Source: Gautieria morchelliformis
Lineage: Eukaryota > Basidiomycota > Agaricomycetes > Gomphales > Gomphaceae
DNA: 64,000 bases
Assembly (NCBI GenBank): GCA_015179125.1
Contig: WHVA01000188.1
Span: 62,001 to 126,000 of the forward strand
Direction: 5' to 3'
Of this stretch, positions 54,659 to 64,000 are shown in pieces. Positions within the stretch are counted from its first letter, which is position 1. Every line of letters starts with the position of its first letter. Made by a program: the position numbers and the translations under genes. The notes under the pieces were generated by a model. That model saw only the letters and a program-made list of their open reading frames with translations. It did not search any database and was not told the DNA's origin.

Positions 54659-56983
54659 CTAAAATGTTGCTACTGTACTTGCAAGCACTGAAGCCACATC
54701 TGAATATCTCGGTGTCAGCTTGCACCTGAACGATGCTGGTGCACTGCAAAAATAAAATAGTCATCAAATATCTGACGTTCTACTATTAGAAATGAGTGAC
54801 TCACACGACCACACCAGCGTCAACGACGTCTGTAAGCGACGGGGTAATCTCATTACCTTGAGAATCGCATGCCTTCCCTATGTTGAATGCCCACAGAAGA
54901 TTAGCAAAGTCAATGAATAGAGACTGGCTGGCAAAAGCGACCCCAACACATGTGCTGTAACAGTCGGCCATGTAGGGCATGTGTCAGCTCGACAACGGGA
55001 AAGCCATGACGAAGTACTAACCGCCTTCCGAAACCAAAGGAACTGTGACCCAGGGAATGCATATCCGGGGGGGAGATGTCAGTGGTTTCAGTTTCGTCAA
55101 GGAAACGCTCAGGTCGAAATTCCTCCGCATCAGGGTAAATGGAGGGGTCTCTGTAAGAAAAATACAGTCAGTGCAGGAGACCAACTGCTTATGGACCTAT
55201 GGCCTTGGTGCACCTATTAATGGCCCTGAAGGACGATTAATCAACGCTATGGACAATATACAACTTGTCGCCATACCAAATGTTCGAAATAACAGTTGTG
55301 CCTAGTTCCCAAAGTTACTCATAAACCAAATTTCCCAGGAAGTGAATCGGCTTACCTTTTGGAATAAAATAGCCTTCGTACCAATCGTCCTACATTCGGT
55401 TGCATTGTTAGTAGTAACAGCTTCCTGAATGGATAATACAGACCTGGGCCGCTCGCCTTGGGATACCTACCCAGCTGAATGAAGTCTCTGATTGTAGCAT
55501 AAAATCAACAGGAACTTACCCATTGGACCTGCCGGCCGCCATCTCAACAGCTCTTTCACTAGTGCTCGTATATATGGCAAGTGCGGCCTGTCGGCGAAAG
55601 TTGGAACCCGATCACGACCAACAATTTTATCGATTTGGGCTTGAGCCTTTTGCATGACCTGAGGATAATGAATCATTGCGATCAGAAAACTTGCAACCGA
55701 TGCCGTAGTAGTCTCTGCTCCTGCTGAGCTGAGTAATGGCCGATGATCAGCAAAAGCACTTGAGAATGCACGAGACGTACTCACAACATAATGCCAGCTA
55801 GCCAAGCGGCCTCTTTCAAGGAAAGTTGATGCCTAGCACGGCTCTCAACTAAAGAGGATACAAAGGAATTCCTCGCTACCCCGTCCACCTGTAGTAGTCG
55901 ATAATATGGCCAGGAAGTTTTCGGAATGATGGCTTACCATCTTGCTGGAAACGTCGCTGTAAAAATCTTCGAACATCTTAGATTCCCGTTCATGCCATTC
56001 GAGGGCATCTCGCTTCCATTTCGCCGTCCAAGCGGGCAAGTAATTCATAAGTGGAAAGAGGTCTACCATACTCGTCCCAGGAATACAAGCGTTCGCGAGA
56101 CGGGCAGTGTGTGCATGAATGCGTTTGACCAGTGAGGCATGTTCCTCGGTTATACGAGGCCAGCCATATGTGGCAGTTAGTATGTTTGACGAGGTTGATC
56201 TAAGGGAAGTTAAGGTAAAGGACGTTATTTCGTGGAAACCAATACGGCTTTACCTTTTGAGGATTTCCTCCCATGCTTCAGGGTCCTGCAATAGCTCGGA
56301 AACAAGACGAACAGCCTCCTGTTGTTGGAGGGATTGAAATTTCTCCGAGGCATGTGGACCAAATGTGTCATGCGACGCTCGTCGCATCCGACGGAATCTT
56401 CTAACCGGTTAGTTCAGCATATTTGAGGCCTTATATTGACCTACAGCTCTCCATACGGTATGAACGAAAGCATAATACCATTGCAGAGTAGTTCTCCGGC
56501 CATAATAAAGCGAGGCCGGTGGCTGTATAACGTGCTTCGCCGGTCTACCGAGTCATGCTAGAGGTGAGTTTACTCAGGCTTGTGCAGACATTAATAATAA
56601 TAACCTAGTAATTCGTAACTCGATTTGTGGTCATTCAAGACAACGACAGGGCATCCAGCTGCCATGAATGAAATGACTGGCCCTGTTGAGATCAGCGTCT
56701 GGTCTGCAAGCCAAACAGACTCGGAATGCATCCACGTACCGTACTTCTTGCCTAATTCAGCAAAGCGTATCCAAGGCAATTCCGTGGGCATTTCGAACGT
56801 GTTTCCCACGATTGGGAGGCCAGCGGGCCCAGGAGGCATTCTCAGGCGTAGAAAGTACATTCGTATTGAAGTGGCCACAATCCATGTCAGAACCAGGAGC
56901 AGTACCAGGATGCAAGGGCTTCCGAGAGCGAAGGAATGAAATGGCGCCATTACTGGGTGCAAAAAACTGTAGATTCGACACAT
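54659..56983 (-). CDS. Cytochrome P450 monooxygenase A
   Basis: A multi-exon gene on the minus strand for a membrane-anchored haem monooxygenase. Start at 56983 or the in-frame Met at 56950. A hydrophobic anchor (SPCILVLLLVLTWIVA), the PPGP hinge (MPPGPAGLPIVGN) and FAELGKKYG lead into an intron, then GPVISFMAAGCPVVVLND. Later exons encode RRSTLYSHRPRFIM, RFRRMRRASHDTFGPHASEK, the I-helix oxygen-binding AGAETT (SAGAETTTASVASFLIAMIH) and the K-helix E-x-x-R (KELLRWRP). Then come DDWYEGYFIPKG, YPDAEEFRPERFL and the haem loop F-G-F-G-R-R-T-C-V-G with the Cys codon at 54948-54950. Stop at 54659-54661. About ten short introns fit GT-AG. The join after ISNIW near 55240 I could not resolve in frame, so a one-base lesion there is possible. 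Substrate and CYP family are unknown. Confidence 0.88.
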
Positions 56984-57849
56984 GCTTTGACGGTCTTTAT
57001 GTATAACAAATCCTTGTATTGTGTGGTGGGAAACTTGGTAGAAACACCATATTTCACAAATCTTTACCTGTTAGGTAGACAACACAGTGTATCCTGGTGT
57101 GAACATTCCGGAAAAAAAATAAAGTTCTCCGAAATGATTTCTGAGCTAAACGACATATATGGAACGAAAAGTGTTATGTATTTCAGAGGCGATGTCCGGC
57201 GAGGGGATGTCATTTGGCTGCCATATCTCACGTTTCGCCGTGTATTCCCAATTTTGGAAATTCGTCCTGTTAAATTTGGGCGCTACTACCAGATTTTCGG
57301 TGTTTTCCTGATCTGACGAGGGAAATTTGACGGTAGACCAGGTGATTACGCCACCTCAACCGTCGGATATCAATGCGCAGAGGTCTCACGGTGATAGGGA
57401 GATATTAATCAGGAGGTCCCAAGAATTCTGGGCAATACAATGTTATGTACAAAGTTTAAAGGTTGACTATGACAGGTGGGCACTGGGCACTGCCAGCCTA
57501 AGGCCTGAGGCGTCGGGTGACTCCCAAACTCCGGTCTCACCTGAGGTGCCACGAAGTGCAACGCAAGATTAATGTGCCTGAACCGAAAACCTCGCCAACT
57601 AGCTGAGCGCGCGGTTTCCGATCTCACTCCACATGCGTGATTGAAGTGAGGTGTTTAAATCTCATGGCCATAAGTCCCAAAACGGGACCATGGCAGTTAT
57701 GTTAAGTTATACTGGATAAGGTATTCTCTTACCGTCATACTACACGGGGAAGATACTCACAAAATAACCAGGAATAGGCAATTCGATTCCAATGTATAGG
57801 TGCGCATGAAAGTGTTCAATAGGTATCTCCTCCTTCTACCTACAACGAT
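56984..57849. promoter_or_regulatory. Divergent intergenic region of the two P450 genes
   Basis: The 866 bp between the two start codons must hold both promoters, since the genes are transcribed away from each other. The stretch has no convincing ORF. No specific binding site can be named with confidence. Shared regulation is an inference from the layout. Confidence 0.4.
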
Positions 57850-59925
57850 ATGAGTTGGATAACGACCGGAATGTGGAGTGTCTACGCTCTTGTCCCTCTA
57901 GTCATTAGTTTCATCCTCGCAATTCGCTCGAGAAACAAGAGCTTACCTCCAGGCCCCAAGCCTCTTTTTCTTCTAGGCAACTTGTTTGACGTTCCAAGTG
58001 ATGCTCCCTGGAAGGTTTACGCGGAATGGGGAAAGAAGTATGGTGAGTGCTCAACTAACTCCCGTTTTCTTTCATCTCATACATGCAAACTCCCAGGAGA
58101 CATTGTTTACTTCAGCGTTATGCAGAAGTCGGTCATTGTCATTAACTCTGCCGCTGTCGCACATGCGCTCTTGGACAAGAGGAGTGCAATATATTCTTGC
58201 CGGCCGCATGTCCCCATGGCTGGCGATGTGTACGTGCAACCCCAGACCTCTGACCCTATAGCAGTCAAGTCATTGTGATATCTAGGATTGGCTGGAAATG
58301 GGCATTACCCCTAGTTCCGTACGGGGAAACATTTAGACGTCATCGTAAATATCTTCAACAGTATTTCGCCAAACCGAAGCTCCCAGACTATTACCGCATA
58401 CAGCAAAAGGAAGCCCACCGTCTGCTCAACGATCTCTTAGATGACCCGGACAATTACAAGTTGCATATTGAGCGGTACGCACATTCTACCTTCCCTGTAT
58501 TTTCGTACAGCACCCCGCTCACTGAATATCAATATAGTATGGCTGGAGCTATTATCATGGAGATCGTTTTCGGCCATGAAGTAAAGTCCAACGATGATTT
58601 TTTTCTCCAAGTTGCATCCAAAGGCGGACGCACCATTGCCGCTGCCGGCGCTGTTGGCGCTCATATAGTTGACTTGATCCCGCCTTGTAAGTCATAACTG
58701 GAGAGGCAGTGGTTTATGTTAACGGTCCGTTTCGTGAAGTGCGCTTCCTTCCCGACTGGCTTCCTGGGACTGGATTTAAACGGCTCCCCCGTGGTACTCG
58801 GGAAGCTCTTACTGCAATGCGCGATGTGCCATTCAATGATGTCAAAAGAAGGATGGTCAATGTAAATCACAATTCTTACGTCAGTGATCTGACTATTCCC
58901 AGGCCGAAGGAAATGCTCGTCATTGTTATATCACCGATTTGCTAGAAGACACGAAGCACCAAGACGAAGAAGGGGTGAGAGACACTGGTGCAAATGTCTA
59001 CTCTGGTGAGTTTGGCTGAATCGAATTTGCAATGTATTGGGATTTATCATGCATATAATATCCCAGCTGGCTTCGATACGGTAGGTGTGGGAGCTTCAGA
59101 CGTACATCCGCTCAATACGTGCTCTGCTCAAGACCCTGTCTTCGCTCATGAGTGCGATGATTGCACTTGTGATAGACCCTGTGATCCAGGCTAGAGCACA
59201 AGCCGAACTCGACATAGTAACTGCGCGCAATCGTCTCCCCGAATTCTCCGATCGCGGGCACCTCCCTTACATTCAGTGCATCATTAGCGAAGCGTTCCGG
59301 TGTGACGCCATAGTCAAATTATGATATCGATTGCTCTAATCCTTTATTTTACTTGTATATAGGTGGGGAGCGACAACGCCAGTCGGTAAGCGGGCATTTT
59401 GTCTTTCTAACTCCAATTTTTATAGACTCGTGGCAGGTGTACCACATCGTCTGACACGGGATGACACGTATAATGGCTTATTTCTCCCGGCGGGAAGCAC
59501 TGTTATCGCAAATAGCTGGTGCATGGCTTCCTTGTTCTTGTTTAAATTGTTCTAATAACCCCCTCACGTGGCAGGGCTATGTTACATGATCCAACTGTTT
59601 ACCCCGAGCCGGAAAAGTTCAATCCTGACCGGTTCCTAACGGCTGAAGGTCGTACACCGCAACCCGATCCCAGGAATGTTGCATTTGGCTTCGGACGTAG
59701 GTTAGAGATGGCGTGCCCTCTTGAGTCGACCTTCCAGCATTCACACTACCATCCAGAGCATGCCCTGGCATGGAAATCGCCGAAAATACTATTTGGATTG
59801 CTATAGTATCAATGTTTTTTGTATTCAAGATCACACCTGGGTTTGATGCAACTGGAAAGGCTATACCTATCGATAGTAAGCACACAGAGCACAGTGTTCG
59901 GTACGCTACACATGGTTCTTTGTAG
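57850..59925 (+). CDS. Cytochrome P450 monooxygenase B
   Basis: Starts MSWITTGMWSVYALVPLVIS with a membrane anchor, then LPPGPKPLFLLGNLFDVPSD and AEWGKKYG. Eleven GT-AG introns can be placed so that the frame stays open: after KKYG, GDV, IER, DLIPP, KRRM, VYS, GFDT, EAFR, TPV, NSW and FGFGR. Exons give SVIVINSAAVAHALL, PYGETFRRHRKYLQQYF, MAGAIIMEIVFGH, AGFDTTLSSLMSAMIA (I-helix region; the usual Gly/Glu-Thr is replaced by Phe/Asp-Thr), the E-x-x-R as SEAFRW and DDTYNGLFLPAGSTVIA. YPEPEKFNPDRFL and the haem loop F-G-F-G-R-R-A-C-P-G-M follow, with the Cys codon at 59761-59763. Stop at 59923-59925. It is probably functional. The substrate is unknown; it is a paralogue of P450 A. Confidence 0.93.
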
Positions 59926-60497
59926 CGGGACACGGTACTAACATTACACCGAAGCCATCCTAAGCCATTCAAGTGTACGATTAGGCCCCGTGCGGTTAAC
60001 TCCGCTGCGCTTGTTAAGCTCGCTGCCCAAGACTAATCCCGGCTAACTTTCCTGTATGTGCACTCACTTGCTACAGCCGGTAGACGCAACGCAACCCATG
60101 ATCTGGCGACGTGTGTTCACTAGCGTGGCATGCTACCGGTAATCCGGCAAGAGTTACAGTAAATAAACGACTTTAGTTATGTAAATCGATACTTATCCTG
60201 TGGCGGTGCATCAGCGCCAGTCCCCAACTCCGTTGCATGGGACACAACCTTTCTAGTGGCCGCTTTGCAGTAAAACATTGTATGCCATGATATTTATTAC
60301 AAGTAATTTGCAAAACCTGTGGAATTTTGGGTCCACACCCAAACAACGGGATCCATGGCCATACAAGACAGCTGCCACAGGATGGTAACAGGGAGGGTAT
60401 GTATGTACAAGGAAAGGGAGTGCACTCTCTCCTGTTTATGGTATAAATCAGAATAGATATATTCTGATGCTCAAGAAGTAGCGGTGTGTGGTGTGTG
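59926..60497. other. No gene recognised
   Basis: 3' flank of P450 B up to the hAT-type element. Only short ORFs. Confidence 0.4.
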
Positions 60498-60505
60498 GTG
60501 TGCAC

Positions 60506-60996
60506 TAGGGATGCACACCGTCCGTATTACGGCCACGGCCGTATAATGTACGGCGGGTTGACAGATATGGCAGACCATATGCCGTCTGTATGATCAAGAC
60601 CTCTCCCATCTGACGGTACTGTACCGTACCGTACTGGCCGTATTACGGTTGACGGCAATATTATACGGTAGGGCTATTGCAAGATCGGTTAGTGACCGAT
60701 CCGATTAGTATGCTCGCCTATGCAGCCTACACAGGTAGCTGCGCTTTATGTCAGCCTATGCAGACTAATCAGGCATGCCCGATGTGTACGTGCCAGCAGT
60801 AGCGCCCGTCAGGTGCTGTGTTTTGGGCTCGGCTAACACATTTTCGGTGTTTACCGATGCATGCTGTATACATACCATACTGTACACGGCCATATTTGTA
60901 TGGTATATACGGTGTCAAACCGTACCGTTGGCACAGCACACCGAGCCTTGATGGTACGGGTGCCGTGGCCATAATACGGCACGGTGTGCATCCCTA
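60506..60996. mobile_element. Non-autonomous hAT-type element (491 bp), 8-bp duplication GTGTGCAC
   Basis: Terminal inverted repeats TAGGGATGCACACCGT...CGGTGTGCATCCCTA continue as about 35 bp of imperfect complement (CGTATTACGGCCACGGC). GTGTGCAC flanks it exactly at 60498-60505 and 60997-61004. The 8-bp duplication and TAGGG ends are hAT hallmarks. The interior is full of CCGTAT/ATACGG palindromes (for example CCGTACCGTACCGTACTGG) and has no transposase, so it must have moved in trans. Confidence 0.93.
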
Positions 60997-61004
60997 GTGT
61001 GCAC

Positions 61005-61409
61005 CCCTTGCGCAAGAGATGTATGTGCAGGATGACTAAGCTCGGTGGTGTGCCACCTGGTGTCAGTCATGTGACTGAGTTGAGGAGAGAACAGGTGAGA
61101 ACAAAGGAATGAGGGATCTGAAGTCTTCACTTTTGGAACAGTGCAGTGTAACCAATGATAATAGACTCTCAACAAAGAACTAGAGAAAACTATCAAGGAC
61201 TAAGTTCTACAGCAATCAGACATGCATATAGGTACTTCAGGGGATGAAACTGTTATTTTCAATAGTTTATCATACATTTGATAGTAGCTACTTATACTAA
61301 AATGTTAGTAACCACTGGGATTTGGAATAGTGAGAGAATGGATCAAAATAATGGGTTTTGATATAGCAAATGCTCCACAGGCTGCATCCAGCTGTGGAGC
61401 AGGAACAAA
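61005..61409. other. No gene recognised
   Basis: Short spacer, no motif found. Confidence 0.35.
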
Positions 61410-61414
61410 GAGGT

Positions 61415-61894
61415 TGTCAGGGGACACCCTGTTTTCCATTTCCAGTTCCTACACCACACCCAGTTCCGACTCCATTTCCGACTCCGCTTCCGGTTCCGAT
61501 TCCATCTCCGCATCCGCTTTCGGGAACGATTCCGCTTCTGGGAGAACTTCCACCAGTTCCGTTCGCCTTGCCAGTTCCACTCCAATTTCCGACTTCTGCC
61601 CCGGAACAGTGTTGGAAATCAAGCGACTCGCATAATAGGTGGCATCAAGGGTCGATCAAGGGTCAGGGGGATGCAGGGTTGATGGCGGGTGCCAAGCGTT
61701 GTCCCTGGCTGCGCAGCGTAGTATAATACGGGCTCGCTGACATTGGGGGTCCTTAGACTTTTCTCTTTGGATTTCCCCTTGTCAGGTGAGAACCCCCTCT
61801 CTTGTATGCTCTGTTCATTTATACATACTTTGGATTTCCCCTTGTCAGTTGTGTGGTAGTGTGATCTCCACGACTAGCCAGGGTTGCCCTTACA
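61415..61894 (+). mobile_element. gypsy-C-type solo LTR, 5-bp duplication GAGGT
   Basis: A 480-bp LTR from TGTCAGGGGACACC to GGTTGCCCTTACA, flanked by GAGGT at 61410-61414 and 61895-61899. It includes a run of TTCCG-ACTCC words (61450-61520) and two copies of CTTTGGATTTCCCCTTGTCA (61768 and 61830), a duplication also seen in diverged form in the 34874 LTR. Confidence 0.92.
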
Positions 61895-61899
61895 GAGGT

Positions 61900-62319
61900 G
61901 GACAGTGATCCTGCACTATCCCAGTGGGGACCTAAACTGCGGTGTTGCTGTCATTATCCTGTGTCGTCAACACATTTTCTGCTTTTGCCACATACTAATT
62001 ACCCTCTTTTATAAGGGTTATCTTTTTATTCTCTTTTGGCCTTGTACAGTGCACCTTGTCTTCCATCCTCTGAACAGGCATTGAGTTTGAGTTAAGAATG
62101 TAAATGTCTGACATGCACCTTCCTGCTTTTTTGCATTAATTCTTTCATCTATGAAATGCAACACTGTATTCAACTCCGGACTGATGGGTGTCAACAACCC
62201 AAAGGTATTGCATATGACATATAACAAGTATTTTGGTATATAACACTTGACAGTAATATTTGTACAAACATTGCTGTGGCCTATGAAGATAGTCATTCCT
62301 GTAAAGGAGTCAGGGACTG
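61900..62319. other. No gene recognised
   Basis: Spacer between two gypsy-C-type LTRs in opposite orientation. No motif found. Confidence 0.35.
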
Positions 62320-62698
62320 GCACTAAAGCACCGCTACAGGATACAAATAAGGGAATATACAATAGAAGGAATATCACCTGACAGAGGGGAAATCCAAAGA
62401 GAAAGGTCTAAGGGTTCCCACTGCCAGTGAGCCTGTATTATACCATACTCAGCTGCAGCCAGTGCCATTGCTTGGTACTCACCGGTGAGCCCTCCCTCCC
62501 TGACCCCTGACCAATCCTGTTTGCCACATACTATATGAGCCACTTTGCTTCCAACATTGTTCCAAAAGCAGAAGTGTGGAAGTGGAGTGGAGGTGATGAA
62601 GCGAGCACAGTTGGTGGAAAAAATGCATCTAGGAAATGGAAGCAGAGCGAGTGGAAGTTGGATTGGGAGCAGAACTGGACGGAGGGTGTCCCCTGACA
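62320..62698 (-). mobile_element. gypsy-C-type LTR, inverted, 3' end uncertain
   Basis: Reads on the minus strand from TGTCAGGGGACACCC (62698) and aligns with 61415-61800 (AACAATGTTGGAAGCAAAG; TTCTCTTTGGATTTCCCC). Similarity is lost near 62370 and the GGTTGCCCTTACA end is not seen. The left boundary is therefore an estimate. Confidence 0.75.
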
Positions 62699-62702
62699 CC
62701 AG

Positions 62703-62946
62703 TAGTGTTCTGCAAAGCTCGGCTTGGGCCGTGGCTAAGCCAGAGCCGAGCCGCCAAAAGCCGGGCCGAGCCAGACCAAAGCCGTCCTGAGGCCAGGAGC
62801 TAGGGCTTGGCCTGGGTTTTGGAGAGCCTGAGCCGAGCCGTCAAGCCGCAGCTCGAGGAGCCAAGCCCGAGCTGGCACTCAAAGCCTGGCTCTGAATTTG
62901 GTGAGCCCGAGCTGGCGTGAGCCGAGCCGGGCTTTGCAGAACACTA
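62703..62946. mobile_element. Non-autonomous hAT-type element (244 bp), 8-bp duplication GACACCAG
   Basis: Terminal inverted repeats TAGTGTTCTGCAAAGC...GCTTTGCAGAACACTA, flanked exactly by GACACCAG at 62695-62702 and 62947-62954. The interior is a GC-rich run of GAGCCGAGCC/GGCTTGG words with no ORF. The target was the edge of the inverted gypsy-C LTR, so this insertion is younger than that LTR. Confidence 0.92.
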
Positions 62947-62954
62947 GACACCAG

Positions 62955-64000
62955 TACCCAGTCAAACCAGTGTAGCTGGATAGTCAATTATCCCCAAGAG
63001 TGTGGCAAATTTGGCAGGGGGAAGCATCAGAACAAGTCAACAAAGTGATGGGCTGATATACAGTTAATTTCAGAGGCCCTAGAACAGGATATAGGTAGCT
63101 GTGAGGTGATCTTATATTATTGCCAAAATGTGGTATATATTTGGTTTTTCGCGCACTTCGCGATGCATGGTGTTCTTTGGGCTTCGTGACGCCGTGAGTT
63201 CGAGGGGCATGACGTGTGAAGGAACTCTCCGGAAGTAATCTGTACTCGGCTCCTAACACCGCTTCACTCCAACGATCTGGAGTTGAAGCGGTGTTAGGCA
63301 CCGCTAACACCACTTCAGACTTTTCCTGATGAACTTGGTACGAAAGCGTTGCGGTGTGAGCTGAAGCCGCAGGTGCTGCATCCGAAGTGATTGATAGATG
63401 GCATGGCGGGTGGTGTGGACATACTGTACTGCTCAAGATCATCTATAATTACCGTCAGCCCGGCATCTCCCAGGATCGGACACGAGTCACGGTACATTAC
63501 ATAAGTAGATGCACCATTTTCAAACAAACGCTAACTGCTAAAGGGGCGCTTCAGTGACATGTGTGAGCGCGCAGGTGAATTGAAGAAACTTTTGAACCGG
63601 GCCCAGGCTATTTCATGAGGTTGCAGTTGCTCTATTAATATTACAACACATCCCAAGTAGACCTTGCGACTTGCTGAGCCTGTGGCTACTCTTTGGCTTG
63701 ACTCCCCCAACACGCCGTATCATATATTAAATTTGAGTCCCTACTTTGAAACCCTCAGCGCTATTGATTATGTAATAAATACCTTCAAGTTTAATACATC
63801 AAAGGACCATACAAACCACACAGGTGTTCGATTATGCAAAATATACAACTTTCTCTCATTACTTACATGTACAATGCCTGCATTCTCGCACTTGCGCCAA
63901 TGCTGCTGAATTAGAATGATCGGAGCGCCCAATCGCATGAAGAAGGTTCAACTAAGAGGGCGGATAAATGGATCTCATAACTACCAGATTGGTATTAGAG
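62955..64000. other. No gene recognised; hairpin at 63252-63298
   Basis: Contains a strong stem-loop: CCTAACACCGCTTCACTCCA and its near-perfect complement around a 6-base loop. A third, diverged copy of the arm (GCTAACACCACTTCAG) lies at 63303. Minus-strand frames at 62984-63527 have no recognisable domain. Confidence 0.45.

Noticed and set aside
57327..57572. Small ORF between the two P450 genes
   Set aside because: 81 codons, no motif, low-information composition; treated as intergenic.
1..64000. CRISPR arrays, operons, bacterial-type terminators or phage genes
   Set aside because: None seen; the window is eukaryotic, with spliceosomal introns and retroelements.

Overview
The window is a transposon-dense piece of a filamentous basidiomycete genome, most likely an agaricomycete. 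The evidence is intron-rich genes with short (about 45-70 bp) introns, two fungal cytochrome P450 genes, an agaricomycete-type multi-pass membrane protein gene, chromodomain Ty3/gypsy elements and a fungal hAT transposase. Species assignment is not possible from what I can see. By my reading only three host genes are convincing: a membrane protein gene (15028-16358, minus) and a divergent P450 pair (54659-56983 minus; 57850-59925 plus). Almost everything else is mobile DNA in layers.

Layout. 1-5.7 kb: a decayed lysine-rich zinc-cluster ORF (plus), gypsy-A integrase/chromodomain (minus), a copia-I element inserted in it (minus), and a gypsy-A solo LTR inserted in the copia LTR. 5.8-10.2 kb: copia-II (plus) running into a broken hAT transposase (minus). 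10.2-19.1 kb: mostly non-coding, with a solo LTR, a GC-rich low-complexity block, the membrane protein gene and a degenerate minisatellite. 19.1-29.3 kb: gypsy-B copies a and b, with a tRNA-derived SINE, a copia solo LTR and an inverted gypsy-B 5' end. 29.4-33 kb: an old gypsy-A LTR split by another LTR, then a tiny complete LTR element of 917 bp. 33-40.7 kb: copia-III, gypsy-C, and gypsy-B copy c (gag, minus), with several solo LTRs. 41-49.7 kb: gypsy-B copies e and d in tandem, carrying a copia solo LTR and a 400-bp near-perfect palindromic element. 50.6-53.2 kb: gypsy-C pol, split by a solo LTR. 54.7-59.9 kb: the P450 pair. 60.5-64 kb: two non-autonomous hAT elements with exact 8-bp target duplications and two gypsy-C-type LTRs.

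How the parts work together. No autonomous element is intact here: reverse transcriptase, integrase and protease genes are broken by stops, frameshifts, deletions or lost catalytic residues. Many insertions can nevertheless be dated relative to each other, because target duplications survive exactly. The most unusual coding feature is a roughly 600-codon ORF downstream of pol in gypsy-B (24226-26209 and 44037-46007). It is conserved between two copies and resembles no retroelement protein I recognise.
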